DNA of 64,000 bases from Caldicellulosiruptor obsidiansis OB47 (GCF_000145215.1 NC_014392.1:489501-553500), one strand, 5' to 3'. Shown: positions 1 through 10,899, counted from the first letter of the stretch. The notes: a model not told the origin generated them from the letters alone. Translations and numbers: made by a program.

Positions 1-539
1 CATTGGGATTTGTCAATTTTAGTACAATAGGTTACCACCTGAAAGCTAAAAACTTGATGTCAGATGAAAGTATAACCTTGCTTTATTCAATAGCTATGGT
101 TGTTGATGCTGTTACAGCGCTGCTTATCGGAAAGGCTTATGATCGACTGAAAGTTAAAACAGAAAATAAAACCGGTGGTCTTTTAGTTTTGATGGCAATT
201 CCGTTTCTGACATTGTTGTTACCATTTTTGACATTGAGCAATTCGGCAGTGCTTATTGTTATTGGGATGATTATTTTTGGCATAGTTATGGGAACACATG
301 AAACTGTTATGCGCTCTGCCATTGCCGATATTACACCATTTTATAAACGTGGTACCGGGTATGGAATATTTAATACCAGTTATGGTTTAGCTTTGCTTGG
401 CGGAGCAGCATTGATGGGTCTGTTTTATGATATGAATATGATAAAGATTATAATTGCTATCACTTGTATTACTGAATTGATTGCTATTATCCTATATTTC
501 AAAATGAACAATATGGTAAGAAACAGCAATCAAGTATAG
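1..539 (+). CDS. MFS transporter, C-terminal part (cut by window edge)
   Basis: Only the last ~178 residues are visible, because the frame is open to the left edge. They contain about five hydrophobic membrane segments. A charged cytoplasmic loop with a G-x-x-x-D-R-x-K pattern (GKAYDRLKVK, ~residues 43-52 of the visible part) is typical of the loop between paired helices in major facilitator superfamily transporters. The end is a short basic tail after the last helix. It should be an inner-membrane solute exporter or importer, but the substrate cannot be told from this fragment. The stop is followed by ~150 bases without a gene. Confidence 0.75.
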   Translation, partial: LGFVNFSTIGYHLKAKNLMSDESITLLYSIAMVVDAVTALLIGKAYDRLKVKTENKTGGLLVLMAIPFLTLLLPFLTLSNSAVLIVIGMIIFGIVMGTHETVMRSAIADITPFYKRGTGYGIFNTSYGLALLGGAALMGLFYDMNMIKIIIAITCITELIAIILYFKMNNMVRNSNQV

Positions 540-691
540 TTTTAATTCGGTTACAAAAAATGGATTGATATATTTCTTCAGACAAGTGACTTCTAAAATG
601 GTTTGCAAAAAATTAATTCTGTAATCTTTAAGCCATGCATAATGTGGGACTTTGTTTAAAAAAGTATGCAATTGAAGGTGGAAATTTATTG

Positions 692-1075
692 ATGAAAAAA
701 AATATAAAGGGAAAAGTAAAATTATTAAAAAAGCAAATTCCGGCTATTTTTTTAGCAATGAAAAGAAGAGATACGCCTCTTTTAGCTAAGATATTTGCTT
801 TGATTACTATTGCATATGCTTTGTCGCCAATCGACTTTGTACCAGATTTTATACCTATTTTGGGTTATCTTGATGACATAATAATACTTCCACTTTTGGT
901 TACAATAACAATAAAACTTATACCAGATTTTATTTTAAATGAATGCCAGAAAGAGGCAGAAAATCTTTGGCAAGAAGGTAAACCAAAGAAATGGTATTAT
1001 GGTATTCCCATTATTATTTTTTGGAGCTTAATTATAGGAGTAATTATTTACAAAATTGTTGAAGGTATTAGTTAA
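692..1075 (+). CDS. YkvA/DUF1232 family small membrane protein
   Basis: 127 residues starting at ATG 692, behind the GAAGGTGG ribosome-binding site at 674-681. An upstream in-frame ATG at 635 lacks such a site. The core motif, YALSPIDFVPDFIPILGYLDD, is the hallmark of the YkvA (DUF1232) family. It is followed by a hydrophobic stretch, and a further membrane segment lies at the C-terminus (IPIIIFWSLIIGVIIYKIV). The function of the family is unknown. It stops 18 bases before the methyltransferase start, so the two are probably co-transcribed. Confidence 0.8.
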   Translation: MKKNIKGKVKLLKKQIPAIFLAMKRRDTPLLAKIFALITIAYALSPIDFVPDFIPILGYLDDIIILPLLVTITIKLIPDFILNECQKEAENLWQEGKPKKWYYGIPIIIFWSLIIGVIIYKIVEGIS

Positions 1076-1093
1076 AAAATGGAGGAATTTAAA

Positions 1094-1576
1094 TTGAAAA
1101 TATCTATTGGCTATCTGTTATCTCCTATTGGGCTTATAAAAATTGTTGGACAAGACAATAGCATAGTATCAGTAAAGTTTGTTTCGCATAAAGATGAGGA
1201 TGAGTTAATAAGCCCTGTTATAAAGGAAGCTATTTTGCAGCTTAAAGAGTATTTTGAAGGGAAGAGAACCTCTTTTGAGCTAAAACTTCAGCTGCAAGGA
1301 ACAGAGTTTCAAAAAAGAGTTTGGAATGAACTTATAAAGATTCCTTTTGGCTGTGTGATTTCATATAAAGAGCTTGCAAAAAGAGTTGGAAAAACACAGG
1401 GGGCAAGATGTGTTGGAAATGCTGTTGGCAAAAATCCAGCTGTGATAGTTGTTCCGTGCCACAGAGTTGTAAAATCGGATTTAGCCTTGGGCGGTTTTAG
1501 CGGTGGGCTTGAAAAAAAGATTTGGCTACTTTCATATGAGGGATGGAAAATAGAAAACGGGCTTTTGATAAAGTGA
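1094..1576 (+). CDS. ogt: methylated-DNA--protein-cysteine methyltransferase
   Basis: About 160 residues. It repairs O6-alkylguanine by moving the alkyl group to its own active-site cysteine, a suicide reaction. The catalytic motif VVPCHRVV is present, with the Cys at about residue 122. The preceding helix-turn-helix arm (SYKELAKRVGKTQGARCVGNAVGKNP) that carries the arginine finger is complete. I prefer the TTG start at 1094, because GGAGG at 1081-1085 lies 8 bases upstream. An ATG at 1079 is in frame but would overlap that ribosome-binding site. It probably shares a transcript with the YkvA-like gene upstream. Confidence 0.92.
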   Translation: MKISIGYLLSPIGLIKIVGQDNSIVSVKFVSHKDEDELISPVIKEAILQLKEYFEGKRTSFELKLQLQGTEFQKRVWNELIKIPFGCVISYKELAKRVGKTQGARCVGNAVGKNPAVIVVPCHRVVKSDLALGGFSGGLEKKIWLLSYEGWKIENGLLIK

Positions 1577-1591
1577 TTTTTCAAAAGCCCG
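1558..1591. terminator. bidirectional intrinsic terminator between ogt and bglA
   Basis: An 11-bp perfect inverted repeat (CGGGCTTTTGA / TCAAAAGCCCG) spans the ogt stop codon and lies between two convergent genes. On the minus strand it is followed by a T-rich run (TTTTCTATTTT), so it should stop bglA transcripts. On the plus strand the T-rich tail is weaker. Confidence 0.75.
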
Positions 1592-1604
1592 CTTCTATTT
1601 GTAT

Positions 1605-2963
1605 TTACGAGTTTTCCTTTATATATTTCTGATAAAAATAAAAGCTGTCTTTTTTAATTCTCTTTTGAGTTTCATAATCCACATATATAATTCCAAACCT
1701 TTTTGTGTAACCCATTGCCCATTCAAAGTTGTCTATCAAAGACCACACAAAATATCCTCGCAAGTCAACTCCATTTTCAATTGCCTTTCTTGCTATTTCA
1801 AAGTGCTGTTTTAAATATTCCACCCTCTTTTGATCATGAACCCTTCCATCCTCAACTTTATCGTTATAAGCTGCACCGTTTTCTGTTATATAAATTGGGA
1901 TTTGTGGATAACTTTCCTTGATCCAAGTCAAAAGGTCAAAAAGTCCTTGTGGGAACACTTCCCAGCCCATCTCGGTATATTCTCCTTCAGGATGTTCCCA
2001 TCTTATTGGAAATATCCAACCAGAATTTTCATCGTAAAGCCTGACAGAACGTGTATAGTAGTTAATACCAAGAAAATCAGGGAAAATGAAGTTTTCTCTT
2101 ACTTGCTGCTGCATATTGTTGGCTTTTTGGCTATCCAACAAATTCTTTTGAACAAGGTAATCTAACAGCTTTTGTGGATAACTTCCTTTTAATACAGGGT
2201 CTAAAAAAAGTTTATTGTCAAGCTGGCTGCTGAGTTTTACCATTTCTCTTTCTATTTCGCTTACCTTATATCCAAGTCGCTCTGTCTGAAGGTAAACTGG
2301 AGTTAAATTTAATGTAATTCCAATTTCAACATCAATATTGTTTTCCTTTACAGCTTTTACAACCTTAAAATGAGAAAGCATAATGTTGTGCACAACATCC
2401 ATTGCAACTTTAAAGTCCTTTATTCCTGGTGCGTGAACTCCATGCCAATGGCCCAAAAAGGCAATACAATAAGGTTCATTAAATGTTATCCATTTTTTCA
2501 CTTTGTCTTTATAACGGTTTATAAGAAGCATTGTATATTCAAAATAATAGTTTACAATTTCTTTGTTTGCCCAGCCGCCAATGTCTTGTAGCTTTTGAGG
2601 AAGGTCCCAGTGGTAAATGGTGATAACCGGTTCAATATTGTTTTCAACAAGCTTGTTGATTAGCTTGTCATAAAACTCAAGACCTTTCTGATTCACAGTA
2701 CCAAAACCATCTGGGAAAATTCTTGCCCATGCAATAGAAAATCTGTAGGCTTTAATTCCAAGTTCTTTCATAAGAGAGACATCTTCTTCATACCTGTGGT
2801 AATGGTCACAGGCAACATCACCGTTATGACCATATAGAATATTTCCTTTTTGATGTGTGAACCTGTCCCAAATAGATTCACCTTTTCCATCTTCGTTCCA
2901 TGCACCTTCAATTTGATACGATGCAGTTGTAGCACCCCACAGAAATCCTTTTGGAAAACTCAT
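1605..2963 (-). CDS. bglA: beta-glucosidase, glycoside hydrolase family 1
   Basis: 452 residues, the usual GH1 length, with no signal peptide, so it is cytoplasmic. It hydrolyses cellobiose, cello-oligosaccharides and probably aryl glucosides to glucose. The family start FLWGATTASYQIEGA is present. The acid/base glutamate is in TFNEP (E163) and the nucleophile is in YITENG (E361). Sequence and length agree with my memory of BglA from Caldicellulosiruptor. ATG 2963 has an AAGGAGG site just upstream. It sits on the same strand as two GH94 phosphorylases. The terminator at 3157-3202 and a 255-base gap separate it from them, so it probably has its own promoter. Confidence 0.95.
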   Translation of the reverse strand: MSFPKGFLWGATTASYQIEGAWNEDGKGESIWDRFTHQKGNILYGHNGDVACDHYHRYEEDVSLMKELGIKAYRFSIAWARIFPDGFGTVNQKGLEFYDKLINKLVENNIEPVITIYHWDLPQKLQDIGGWANKEIVNYYFEYTMLLINRYKDKVKKWITFNEPYCIAFLGHWHGVHAPGIKDFKVAMDVVHNIMLSHFKVVKAVKENNIDVEIGITLNLTPVYLQTERLGYKVSEIEREMVKLSSQLDNKLFLDPVLKGSYPQKLLDYLVQKNLLDSQKANNMQQQVRENFIFPDFLGINYYTRSVRLYDENSGWIFPIRWEHPEGEYTEMGWEVFPQGLFDLLTWIKESYPQIPIYITENGAAYNDKVEDGRVHDQKRVEYLKQHFEIARKAIENGVDLRGYFVWSLIDNFEWAMGYTKRFGIIYVDYETQKRIKKDSFYFYQKYIKENS

Positions 2964-3156
2964 TTTGTAATAGACCTCCTTAAAGTTAGTGTCATTTTAT
3001 TTTGAAATCAATTACATTGTATATTAAATTATATTGCCACATAAGATTTGAGTTTGCAAATAAAAATTTTAAATGATTATAGCGAAATTTTTAATTGTTT
3101 TTTATAATTTACAAATAATCATATACAATTACATACAATTTTGTAAAAATAAAATA

Positions 3157-3202
3157 AAAAAAGAGATACACCATATTTTGACACAAGGTGTATCTCTTTT
3201 TA
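3157..3202 (-). terminator. intrinsic terminator after the GH94 pair
   Basis: A near-perfect inverted repeat of about 15 bp (AAAAAGAGATACACC / GGTGTATCTCTTTTT) with a 14-base loop lies 17 bases after the stop of the GH94 gene. In the minus direction the stem ends in a T-rich stretch. It isolates the phosphorylase pair from bglA. Confidence 0.8.
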
Positions 3203-3218
3203 TACTTTTTATTCAAAT

Positions 3219-5591
3219 TTATAATCCCATTATTACTTCAATTACATTTTCTTCATCAAGAAGAGCTTCTGAAATTAGATTGCTTTTGATTTCTTTACCA
3301 TTTATAATCACCTTTTTTACACCTTTTGAAACATGTTCTGGATTTAACACTTTTATTAAAAGCTTTTTACCTCTGAAAATTCTTTTAACTTCAAAACCAT
3401 CCCAGCTTGATGGTATGCAAGGATCAATTATTATTCCATTATAATGCGGACGAATTCCCAAAATGTACTGTGTTGCAGCGGTAAATGCCCATGTTGCAGT
3501 ACCTGTTAACCAGGGATTTCTTGCACGACCAAAGTAATAAGGATGCTCCTTCCCTGTAATAAACTGGGAATATACATATGGTTCTGCCGTATAAATTTCA
3601 GCTATTTCATTTTTATTTGCGGGTAAGAAAGACATATAATATTCAAATGCATATTCTCCACGCCCTAATAGAGCTTCAGCAATTATTACCCATGTATTAG
3701 CATGGCAAAATATTGCGGCATTTTCTTTTAAACCCGGAGGGAATGATGTTATTGCACCGACTTCAATAATGTAATCTACGTACGCAGGCCAGTTTTTAAC
3801 ACAGCCGTGTTCTGTAGCAAGATATTTCTTGACACTGTCCATTGCAGTTTTACCTTTTTCGTCTAAAAAAGCACCTGAAAATACAGCCCATGATTGAGAG
3901 TTAAGAAAGATTTTACTTTGTTCACTCTCTTTTGAACCAAGCTTTTTGCCGCTTGCAAGATATCCACGTACAAACCATTCACCATCCCATGTGAACTCTT
4001 CAAGAGCTCTTTTTATTTCGTCACGGTATTTTTTGTATTTTTCTACATCATCAGTTTTTCCGATGTATTCGGCTAAATCTATGAATTCAGATAAAGCTTT
4101 ATAATAAAGCTGTGTTGACCATGTACTTTCGCCGCCATCTTTAAGATTTATACAATCATTCCAGTCAGCTGCAAGTCCTAATAACAATCCATGCTTACCT
4201 CTATTGTTCCACGAAAATTCAAGAGCTTGCTTTAAATGATCATATACAGAAGCACTGCCACTGTCAGCATATTCAACAATTTCATCCAAAATAGAAAAGT
4301 CACCAGTTTCTTTTATATAAGCGGGTACAGCAATCAAAAGCCATAAATGGTCATCTGAATAAATTCGTTCACGTGGTGGAATGTTATGTTTACCTTGGGA
4401 CATTGTAAGAGGCTGAAAATGGTGCATTGCATATCCTTCAGATAACTGAGCTTTTAAAAGTTCTATAAGTCTCCTTCTAACTTCCTGAGGTATAGAATGA
4501 ACAACACCTAATATATCTTGCGAAGAATCTCTAAAACCTAATCCGTCTCTTCCACCAGCTTCTATAAATGAAGCAGACCTCGACCAGTTAAATGTTGTAT
4601 GGCATTGGTATTGGTTCCATATATTTAACATCAGATTCATTTTTTCATCTTGTGTATTGCATTCAAATTTATTAAGTCTTTCTTTCCAGTATTCTTGAAC
4701 TTTTTTGAACTCTTTTTCAACACTGTCAATAGAAGCAAATATTTTCTTGTATTCTCTGCCTTCTTTATATGCATTTCCTATTCCCAATAAAAATACTAAA
4801 TATTCTTCTTGACCTGGCTGAAGTTCAATTTTTACCTGTGTTGCAGCACATGGATTACCACCAATAGCAATTGAACCAAAACATTTGCCGTTTTTAATCG
4901 CTTCTGGATTAGATTCACTGTTATATGGACCAATGAAAACATCTCTGTCAGTATCAAAACTTTCAATCTTTTTGTTTGCACAAGTGAAGAATGCCTTAGG
5001 TTCATATGGGCTCCAAAGTTTTATAGAGTAATCTATTATTTCATCTTCTTTGTTGTATCCCATTCTGCATGTGTAGAGAATATACTGAAAATCCATCATA
5101 TCAAGCATTGAATTCCATAAGCAAAACTCTGTGTATGTGAAAACTGAAAATTCTTTTTTTTCATTTGAGTCATTTTTAATTTTCACTTCCCATATTTCTA
5201 ACGGTTTATCAACAGGGACAAATATTTTTAATGAGGAAATTATGCTATTGTATTTGCTTTCAAATATCGTATATCCGAGACCATGGCGACATATACTTAA
5301 GAATTTGTCTAAGGGTTTCCCAACTGGTTGCCAGCTTATTGACCAAAAGTCGTTAGTTTTTTCATCTTTCAAATAAACATATCTACCAGGCCTATCCATA
5401 GGTATACTATTAAATCTAAATCGAGTAACTCTTCCAAGTTTTGGAGATTTATAAAACGAATAACCTGAAGCATTATTTGAAATTATAAGGCAATAGTCAC
5501 TTGTACCAAGATAATTAACCCAGGATGTTGGTGTTTTGGGATTTGTTATTACATATTCTCTTTTTTGTTCATCAAAATATCCAAAGTTCAT
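3219..5591 (-). CDS. GH94 phosphorylase (cellodextrin- or diacetylchitobiose-phosphorylase-like)
   Basis: 790 residues from ATG 5591, which has AAAGGAGG 7 bases upstream; a TTG at 5597 is less likely. It is cytoplasmic and inverting, splitting a beta-linked disaccharide or short oligosaccharide with phosphate to give a sugar 1-phosphate. Family marks are GYFDEQKREYVIT at the N-terminus, the catalytic Asp in AADWNDCIN, GLGFRDSSQD, and WLTGTATWAF near the end. Two stretches (DRPGRYVYLKDEKTNDFWS and IEAGGRDGLGFRDSSQD) look closer to chitobiose-type phosphorylases than to the neighbouring cellobiose phosphorylase. Substrate therefore stays open: cellodextrin, cellobionate, laminaribiose or a chito-disaccharide. 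The gap to the upstream GH94 gene is 24 bases, so they form one operon. Confidence 0.85.
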   Translation of the reverse strand: MNFGYFDEQKREYVITNPKTPTSWVNYLGTSDYCLIISNNASGYSFYKSPKLGRVTRFRFNSIPMDRPGRYVYLKDEKTNDFWSISWQPVGKPLDKFLSICRHGLGYTIFESKYNSIISSLKIFVPVDKPLEIWEVKIKNDSNEKKEFSVFTYTEFCLWNSMLDMMDFQYILYTCRMGYNKEDEIIDYSIKLWSPYEPKAFFTCANKKIESFDTDRDVFIGPYNSESNPEAIKNGKCFGSIAIGGNPCAATQVKIELQPGQEEYLVFLLGIGNAYKEGREYKKIFASIDSVEKEFKKVQEYWKERLNKFECNTQDEKMNLMLNIWNQYQCHTTFNWSRSASFIEAGGRDGLGFRDSSQDILGVVHSIPQEVRRRLIELLKAQLSEGYAMHHFQPLTMSQGKHNIPPRERIYSDDHLWLLIAVPAYIKETGDFSILDEIVEYADSGSASVYDHLKQALEFSWNNRGKHGLLLGLAADWNDCINLKDGGESTWSTQLYYKALSEFIDLAEYIGKTDDVEKYKKYRDEIKRALEEFTWDGEWFVRGYLASGKKLGSKESEQSKIFLNSQSWAVFSGAFLDEKGKTAMDSVKKYLATEHGCVKNWPAYVDYIIEVGAITSFPPGLKENAAIFCHANTWVIIAEALLGRGEYAFEYYMSFLPANKNEIAEIYTAEPYVYSQFITGKEHPYYFGRARNPWLTGTATWAFTAATQYILGIRPHYNGIIIDPCIPSSWDGFEVKRIFRGKKLLIKVLNPEHVSKGVKKVIINGKEIKSNLISEALLDEENVIEVIMGL

Positions 5592-5615
5592 AAACAAGCC
5601 TCCTTTGTAACTAAA

Positions 5616-8051
5616 TTATCCCATTATGACTTCTACAAAATGTTCTTTACCATCAGAAAAAGCAGGTATTAAATTGGAAGATATTTCATTACCATCAACA
5701 ATAACCTTTTTTACACCTTTTGAAACTTTGTTTGGATTTTTGACTTCAATATTGTATATTGCATTTCTGAAAACTCTTTTCACTTTAAATCCTTCCCATG
5801 ATGCTGGTATACAAGGGTCTATCAAAAGTCCATCAAAGTCTGGTCTTATCCCTAAAATCCACTGTGTCATTGCCACAAAATTCCATGCAGCAGAACCTGT
5901 TAACCATGAGTTTTTAGCCTCACCCGGCTTGTATGCATCTTTTCCTGCAATCATCTGACAGTATACATATGGTTCAATCTTGTGAATTTCGCTAATCTCT
6001 TCTCTGTATGAGGGTGCAATCTTTGACCAGTACTCAAATGCTCTGTCTCCTCTTCCCACAATACATTCTGCAATCATGATCCATGGGTTATTATGACAGA
6101 ACACAGCTGCGTTTTCTTTGTAACCTGGTGGATAGCTTGTAATTTCGCCAAGATGAATTTTGTACTCTGTAAAAGCTGGCTGAACTAAAACTATTCCATG
6201 TTCAGTATCAAGATATTTTTTTACAGAATCAAGGGCTGAAATAGCTTTGCCATCATCAAGTCCTATTTGGGCCATGACACAAAAACCTTGTGTTTCAATA
6301 AATATTTTTCCTTCATCGCACTCTTTGCTACCAACCTTGTTTCCAAAGTAATCATATGCTCTCAAAAACCATTCACCATCATAACCGTACTTTAGAATAG
6401 CTTCTTTCATTTTATCTATGTGGTTTTGAGCATCTTTGGCCAGTTCAAAATTTCCAGTCTTTTCACACAGCTTTACAAATTCTTTACCTACATACACGAA
6501 CATTCCCGCAATCATAACAGATTCGGCAGTTTTGCCATCTTTGTTATCACATGTTTGGAACGACTCATCAGGGTTTGTCGAGAAAGCATTTAGATTCAGA
6601 CAGTCATTCCAGTCAGCTCTGCCGATAAGAGGAAGTCCATGTGGTCCTAAGTTGTTGACAACATGATAAAAAGCCCTCTTTAAGTGTTCGAACATTGTAC
6701 CCATCTTTTCAGGATTATTTTCAAAGGGAACCATTTCATTGAGGATTGACCAGTCACCTGTCTCTTTTATATAGTGAACTGTTGAAAGTATCAACCAAAG
6801 AGGGTCATCATTGAAGTTTCCGCCGATTTCATTGTTTCCTCTTTTTGTAAGAGGTTGATATTGATGATATGCTCCGCCATCTTCAAGCTGGGTTGCAGCT
6901 AAATCCAGTATCCTTTCTCTTGCACGTTCTGGTATCTGATGAACAAAACCCAGAATGTCCTGGTTTGAGTCTCTAAATCCCATACCCCTTCCAATTCCAG
7001 ACTCGAAATATGAGGCACTTCTGGAGAGGTTAAATGTGACCATGCATTGATATTGATTCCATATATTCACCATTCTATCTACTTTGTCAATTCCTGTTGA
7101 TACATTGAACTTATCTAAAAGTCTATTCCAGAATTCTTTAAGTTTTTCAAATGCCGCATTTACATCTTCCGGCTTTGAAAATTTTTCAATCATTTTATAT
7201 GCCTTTTCTTTGTTGATAATACCTTTTTTGAACCATTTCTTATCAGGTTCATTCTCAATATAGCCAAGGATGAATATAAGTTCAGTTGTTTCTCCTGGCA
7301 GAAGACTGAGTTCGATCATGTGAGATGCAATTGGAGACCAGCCATGTGCTTCTGAATTAAAGCTCTTACCCGTTTCAACAGCAAGAGGGTTTTCAAATCC
7401 TCTGTAAAGTCCTAAAAATGTATCTCTATCTGTGTCAAAACCGGCAATAGGAGTATTCACAGAATAAAAAGAGTAATGATTTCTCCTTTCTCTGTATTCA
7501 GTTTTATGATATATAACAGAACCTTCGATTTCAACCTCGCCTGTTGAAAAGTTTCTCTGAAAATTTGTCATGTCATCAAGTGCGTTCCACAAGCAAAATT
7601 CTATAAATGAAAAGAGTTTAATATCTTTCTTATCATTTGTCATATTAGTAATTTTTAAATGATGTATTTCACAGTTTTCATCGACAGGGACAAAAAAACT
7701 TTGCTCAACCTCAATGCCATTTCTTCTACCTGTTATAATTGTGTATCCAAGTCCATGCCTGCATTGATAAAATTCGAGGTCTTTTCTTGTTGGCATCCAT
7801 GATGGTGACCAGAAATCATCCCCATCTTTTACGTAGAAGTATCTTCCCCCCATGTCAAGAGGAACATTGTTGTAACGAAATCTTGTTATTCTTCTAAGTC
7901 TTGCATCTTTATAAAAACAATAACCTCCTGCGTGGTTTGAAATTAAGGATAGAAAATCTTTCATACCAAGATAATTTATCCAAGGATATGGTGTAAGAGG
8001 AGTTGTTATAATGTATTCTCTTTTAGCATCATCGAAGTATCCAAACTTCAT
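5616..8051 (-). CDS. cellobiose phosphorylase, GH94
   Basis: 811 residues, the usual size for cellobiose phosphorylase. It is cytoplasmic and converts cellobiose plus phosphate to glucose 1-phosphate and glucose, saving ATP compared with hydrolysis. Visible marks are [13 protein letters not shown] at the start, [20 protein letters not shown], the catalytic Asp in [15 protein letters not shown], and [10 protein letters not shown] with [16 protein letters not shown] at the end. The start ATG 8051 has AAGGAG upstream. It is the first gene of the pair with the 790-residue GH94 protein. Together with BglA it gives the cell both a phosphorolytic and a hydrolytic route for imported cello-oligosaccharides. 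Confidence 0.92.
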   Translation of the reverse strand: MKFGYFDDAKREYIITTPLTPYPWINYLGMKDFLSLISNHAGGYCFYKDARLRRITRFRYNNVPLDMGGRYFYVKDGDDFWSPSWMPTRKDLEFYQCRHGLGYTIITGRRNGIEVEQSFFVPVDENCEIHHLKITNMTNDKKDIKLFSFIEFCLWNALDDMTNFQRNFSTGEVEIEGSVIYHKTEYRERRNHYSFYSVNTPIAGFDTDRDTFLGLYRGFENPLAVETGKSFNSEAHGWSPIASHMIELSLLPGETTELIFILGYIENEPDKKWFKKGIINKEKAYKMIEKFSKPEDVNAAFEKLKEFWNRLLDKFNVSTGIDKVDRMVNIWNQYQCMVTFNLSRSASYFESGIGRGMGFRDSNQDILGFVHQIPERARERILDLAATQLEDGGAYHQYQPLTKRGNNEIGGNFNDDPLWLILSTVHYIKETGDWSILNEMVPFENNPEKMGTMFEHLKRAFYHVVNNLGPHGLPLIGRADWNDCLNLNAFSTNPDESFQTCDNKDGKTAESVMIAGMFVYVGKEFVKLCEKTGNFELAKDAQNHIDKMKEAILKYGYDGEWFLRAYDYFGNKVGSKECDEGKIFIETQGFCVMAQIGLDDGKAISALDSVKKYLDTEHGIVLVQPAFTEYKIHLGEITSYPPGYKENAAVFCHNNPWIMIAECIVGRGDRAFEYWSKIAPSYREEISEIHKIEPYVYCQMIAGKDAYKPGEAKNSWLTGSAAWNFVAMTQWILGIRPDFDGLLIDPCIPASWEGFKVKRVFRNAIYNIEVKNPNKVSKGVKKVIVDGNEISSNLIPAFSDGKEHFVEVIMG

Positions 8052-8311
8052 TTTTCAAAAACTCCTTTCTACCCAGCACATATTTTTTGCTATTATAAAC
8101 CTAATCTTAATTATACCTTCTCTATAAAATTGGCTACTTTAATTATTTTGCTTTTATTTTGCATTATTTTGACATAAAAAGACTGTTATGTGTATTTGAT
8201 TTTAGATATTAATAATCAGAGTAAATTATGATATACTCAATATGGACATTTATTCTAAAAACGTTACAAAAAAAGCTTAAGAAATCTATTTTGCAGAAAG
8301 GGAGAAAAGAA

Positions 8312-9535
8312 TTGAAAAATGTTTGGATATTTAATCATTATGCAATTCCACCCAAAGTTGGGGGGATAACAAGACATTTTGATTTTGCTAAGCAGCTTGT
8401 GCAAAGGGGCTATAGCGTTACAATCTTTGCTTCGAGTTTTGACCATAAACAGCGAGTTGAGATGCTTGAAAAAGGTAAAAAGTTTAAAATGGAGAAATAT
8501 GATAAAGTAAGATTTGTTTGGATTAAAACATTTCCATACAAAAAGAATGATATAAAAAGACTTTTAAATATATTCTCATATGCCAAAAACCTTTATTTCA
8601 TTGCCAGAAAGTTTGAAAGACCTGATGTAATATTGGCATCTTCATTTCATCCACTTGCCTGGATTGTGGGGTATCTGCTGTCAAAGAAATTTAAATGTAA
8701 ATTTATTGCCGAAGTGAGGGACCTTTGGCCACAGAGCGGTATTGATCTTGGTGCTTTTAAAGAAGGAAGTTTAATTGTAAGACTTTTGAGAAAGCTTGAG
8801 AAGTTTATTTACACAAAAGCAGATTATGTTATGACGGTATTACCAAAAGCAGACCAGTACATAGAAAGTCTTGGCATTGATAAGAATAAAATAGTTCATA
8901 TTCCAAATGGGTGCGATATAGAAAGGTTTGATAGTCTCAGAAATTCTATCTCAGAAGAAGTAAGTAATATTTTGAGAGAACATGAGGGATATTTTAAAGC
9001 TTGTTATTTAGGTGCACTTGGTCAGGCAAACGCAATGGAAACAATAATTGAGGCTGCTAAGATTGTTCAAGAAAACGCAGGGGACAGTATACATTTTTTG
9101 ATAATAGGTGATGGTCCAGAAAAAGAAAAACTCCAAAATATGGCAAAAGAGTTTGAACTTAAGAATGTGTTTTTTTATCCGCCAATTGCAAAATTATCTG
9201 TACCTGCTTTGCTTGAACATGTTGATGTGACACTTGTTTCTATGCATAATTTGAAAGTCTATAGATTTGGAATATCTTTAAATAAGCTTTTTGATTATCT
9301 TTGTGCTGCAAAGCCAATTGTTTTTGCAGGAAATGTGGTCAACGATATTGTGAAAGAGTCTGGTGCCGGGATATCATGCCAGGCTTATGACAGCAAAGCT
9401 TTTGCACAGGCGATATTGCGCTTTTGTGCTATGTCAAAAGAAGAAAGAGAGGAAATAGGGAAAAGGGGAAGAGAGTATGTCCAAAAATACCATGACATTA
9501 GAATGCTTGCAACAAGACTTGAAAAAATACTTTAA
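8312..9535 (+). CDS. family 4-type glycosyltransferase
   Basis: 407 residues from TTG 8312 (GGAG 7 bases upstream); an ATG at 8228 would add a lysine-rich leader without a ribosome-binding site. The protein opens with VWIFNHYAIPPKVGGITRHF, the nucleotide-sugar glycosyltransferase start seen in WbuB-like enzymes. The C-terminal half has the GT-B donor-site region (IIGDGPEKEKLQNMAKE) and the Glu-containing stretch LNKLFDYLCAAKPIVFAG. It probably adds a sugar to a lipid-linked intermediate of an exopolysaccharide. The initiating sugar transferase follows 17 bases later, so the two form an operon. Confidence 0.85.
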   Translation: MKNVWIFNHYAIPPKVGGITRHFDFAKQLVQRGYSVTIFASSFDHKQRVEMLEKGKKFKMEKYDKVRFVWIKTFPYKKNDIKRLLNIFSYAKNLYFIARKFERPDVILASSFHPLAWIVGYLLSKKFKCKFIAEVRDLWPQSGIDLGAFKEGSLIVRLLRKLEKFIYTKADYVMTVLPKADQYIESLGIDKNKIVHIPNGCDIERFDSLRNSISEEVSNILREHEGYFKACYLGALGQANAMETIIEAAKIVQENAGDSIHFLIIGDGPEKEKLQNMAKEFELKNVFFYPPIAKLSVPALLEHVDVTLVSMHNLKVYRFGISLNKLFDYLCAAKPIVFAGNVVNDIVKESGAGISCQAYDSKAFAQAILRFCAMSKEEREEIGKRGREYVQKYHDIRMLATRLEKIL

Positions 9536-9552
9536 ATGGAGATGGTAGCAAG

Positions 9553-10899
9553 ATGAAATCATATATTAAAAGCTATCATAAACTGAGCAAATTTTTTGTT
9601 GTTCTTATTGATATTTTACTTATACATGCGGGTTATATTCTTGCATATATAATAAAGTTCAACTTTACATTCCCTGAAAGAAATTTTATGCCATATTATA
9701 CATTGATTCCTCAAATAACACTCTTTGCTCTTGTGCTTTTAAATATATATGGACTTTACACTATTACTATGAAAACAATCAGCGAAATTGCATTTTCTCT
9801 GGGTCTGGCTTTAATGCTTCTACAATTTTTAACAGTTGTATCAACATTTTTCTACAGACACTTTGCTTTCCCACGCAGTATATTTATAATTGCCTTTTTT
9901 GTCCAGTTTTTATTACTTCTGGGATGGAGAGGATTTGTTTTATATGTTTTCAAAAGAGTTCAAGGCATTAAATATGTTCTTGTGATAGGAGAGACATCGA
10001 GGGCACACGAGTTTGCTCAAAAACTTCAAAATATCTCAAAAGGATGGATAGAAGTAAAATATGTTCTTGAGCCAACAACTATTGAAGAGTTGATACCATA
10101 TATAAAAGTTGTTGATACAATTTATCTTTATTCAAAAATGGATGAGAATTTAAAAAGCGAGATTGTAAGGAAAGCGATAGAATTCAAAAAACACATTTTC
10201 ATAGCACCAGACTTCAGAGATATACTTGTATCACGTGCAAGGGTGATTCAGTTTGACGATGTTGCAACACTTTCGATTGAACAGCCAGAGCTGACATCCG
10301 AGCAAAAGCTCATAAAAAGGGTGTGCGACATTCTTCTTGCCTCTGTTGCACTGGTTATTGCTTTTCCTATAATGATTTTGATTGCAATTGCCATAAAACT
10401 TGACTCTGAAGGGCCGGTAATTTACAAGCAAAAAAGGGTTACAGAGGGTGAAAGAGAGTTTTATGTTTTAAAGTTCAGGACGATGGTAAAAGATGCTGAA
10501 AAGATGACAGGTCCTGTTTTAGCAACCGAAAATGACCCGCGAATCACACGTGTGGGGAGATTTCTACGTGCAACAAGGCTTGATGAGCTTCCGCAGCTGA
10601 TAAATATTTTAAAAGGTGAGATGAGCTTTATAGGTCCAAGACCAGAGCGACCATACTTTGTTGAGCAGTTTAAAAAGCTCTATCCTGAATATTCTCTGCG
10701 CCACAATGTAAAGGCAGGACTTACAGGACTTGCTCAGGTTTATGGCAAGTACGCAACAAGTCCTGAAGACAAGCTCAGGCTTGATTTGATATATATAAAA
10801 AATTATTCTGTTTTTTTGGACATCAAAATTTTACTGCTAACTTTAAAAACAATTTTTACTAAAGAGGCAGCTGAGGGGGTAAAAAACCAAAAAGGATAG
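9553..10899 (+). CDS. exopolysaccharide polyprenyl-phosphate sugar-phosphotransferase
   Basis: 448 residues. Four or five N-terminal membrane segments (to ~residue 135) are followed by a CoA-binding-like cytoplasmic domain. A further membrane hairpin comes at ~255-285 ([21 protein letters not shown]), and then the conserved bacterial sugar-transferase domain. That domain shows [28 protein letters not shown] and [13 protein letters not shown]. Such enzymes attach the first sugar-phosphate (often glucose-1-P or galactose-1-P) to undecaprenyl phosphate at the inner membrane. With the glycosyltransferase upstream it forms a two-gene polysaccharide start unit. The rest of a polysaccharide cluster is not seen here. 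Confidence 0.92.
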   Translation: MKSYIKSYHKLSKFFVVLIDILLIHAGYILAYIIKFNFTFPERNFMPYYTLIPQITLFALVLLNIYGLYTITMKTISEIAFSLGLALMLLQFLTVVSTFFYRHFAFPRSIFIIAFFVQFLLLLGWRGFVLYVFKRVQGIKYVLVIGETSRAHEFAQKLQNISKGWIEVKYVLEPTTIEELIPYIKVVDTIYLYSKMDENLKSEIVRKAIEFKKHIFIAPDFRDILVSRARVIQFDDVATLSIEQPELTSEQKLIKRVCDILLASVALVIAFPIMILIAIAIKLDSEGPVIYKQKRVTEGEREFYVLKFRTMVKDAEKMTGPVLATENDPRITRVGRFLRATRLDELPQLINILKGEMSFIGPRPERPYFVEQFKKLYPEYSLRHNVKAGLTGLAQVYGKYATSPEDKLRLDLIYIKNYSVFLDIKILLLTLKTIFTKEAAEGVKNQKG

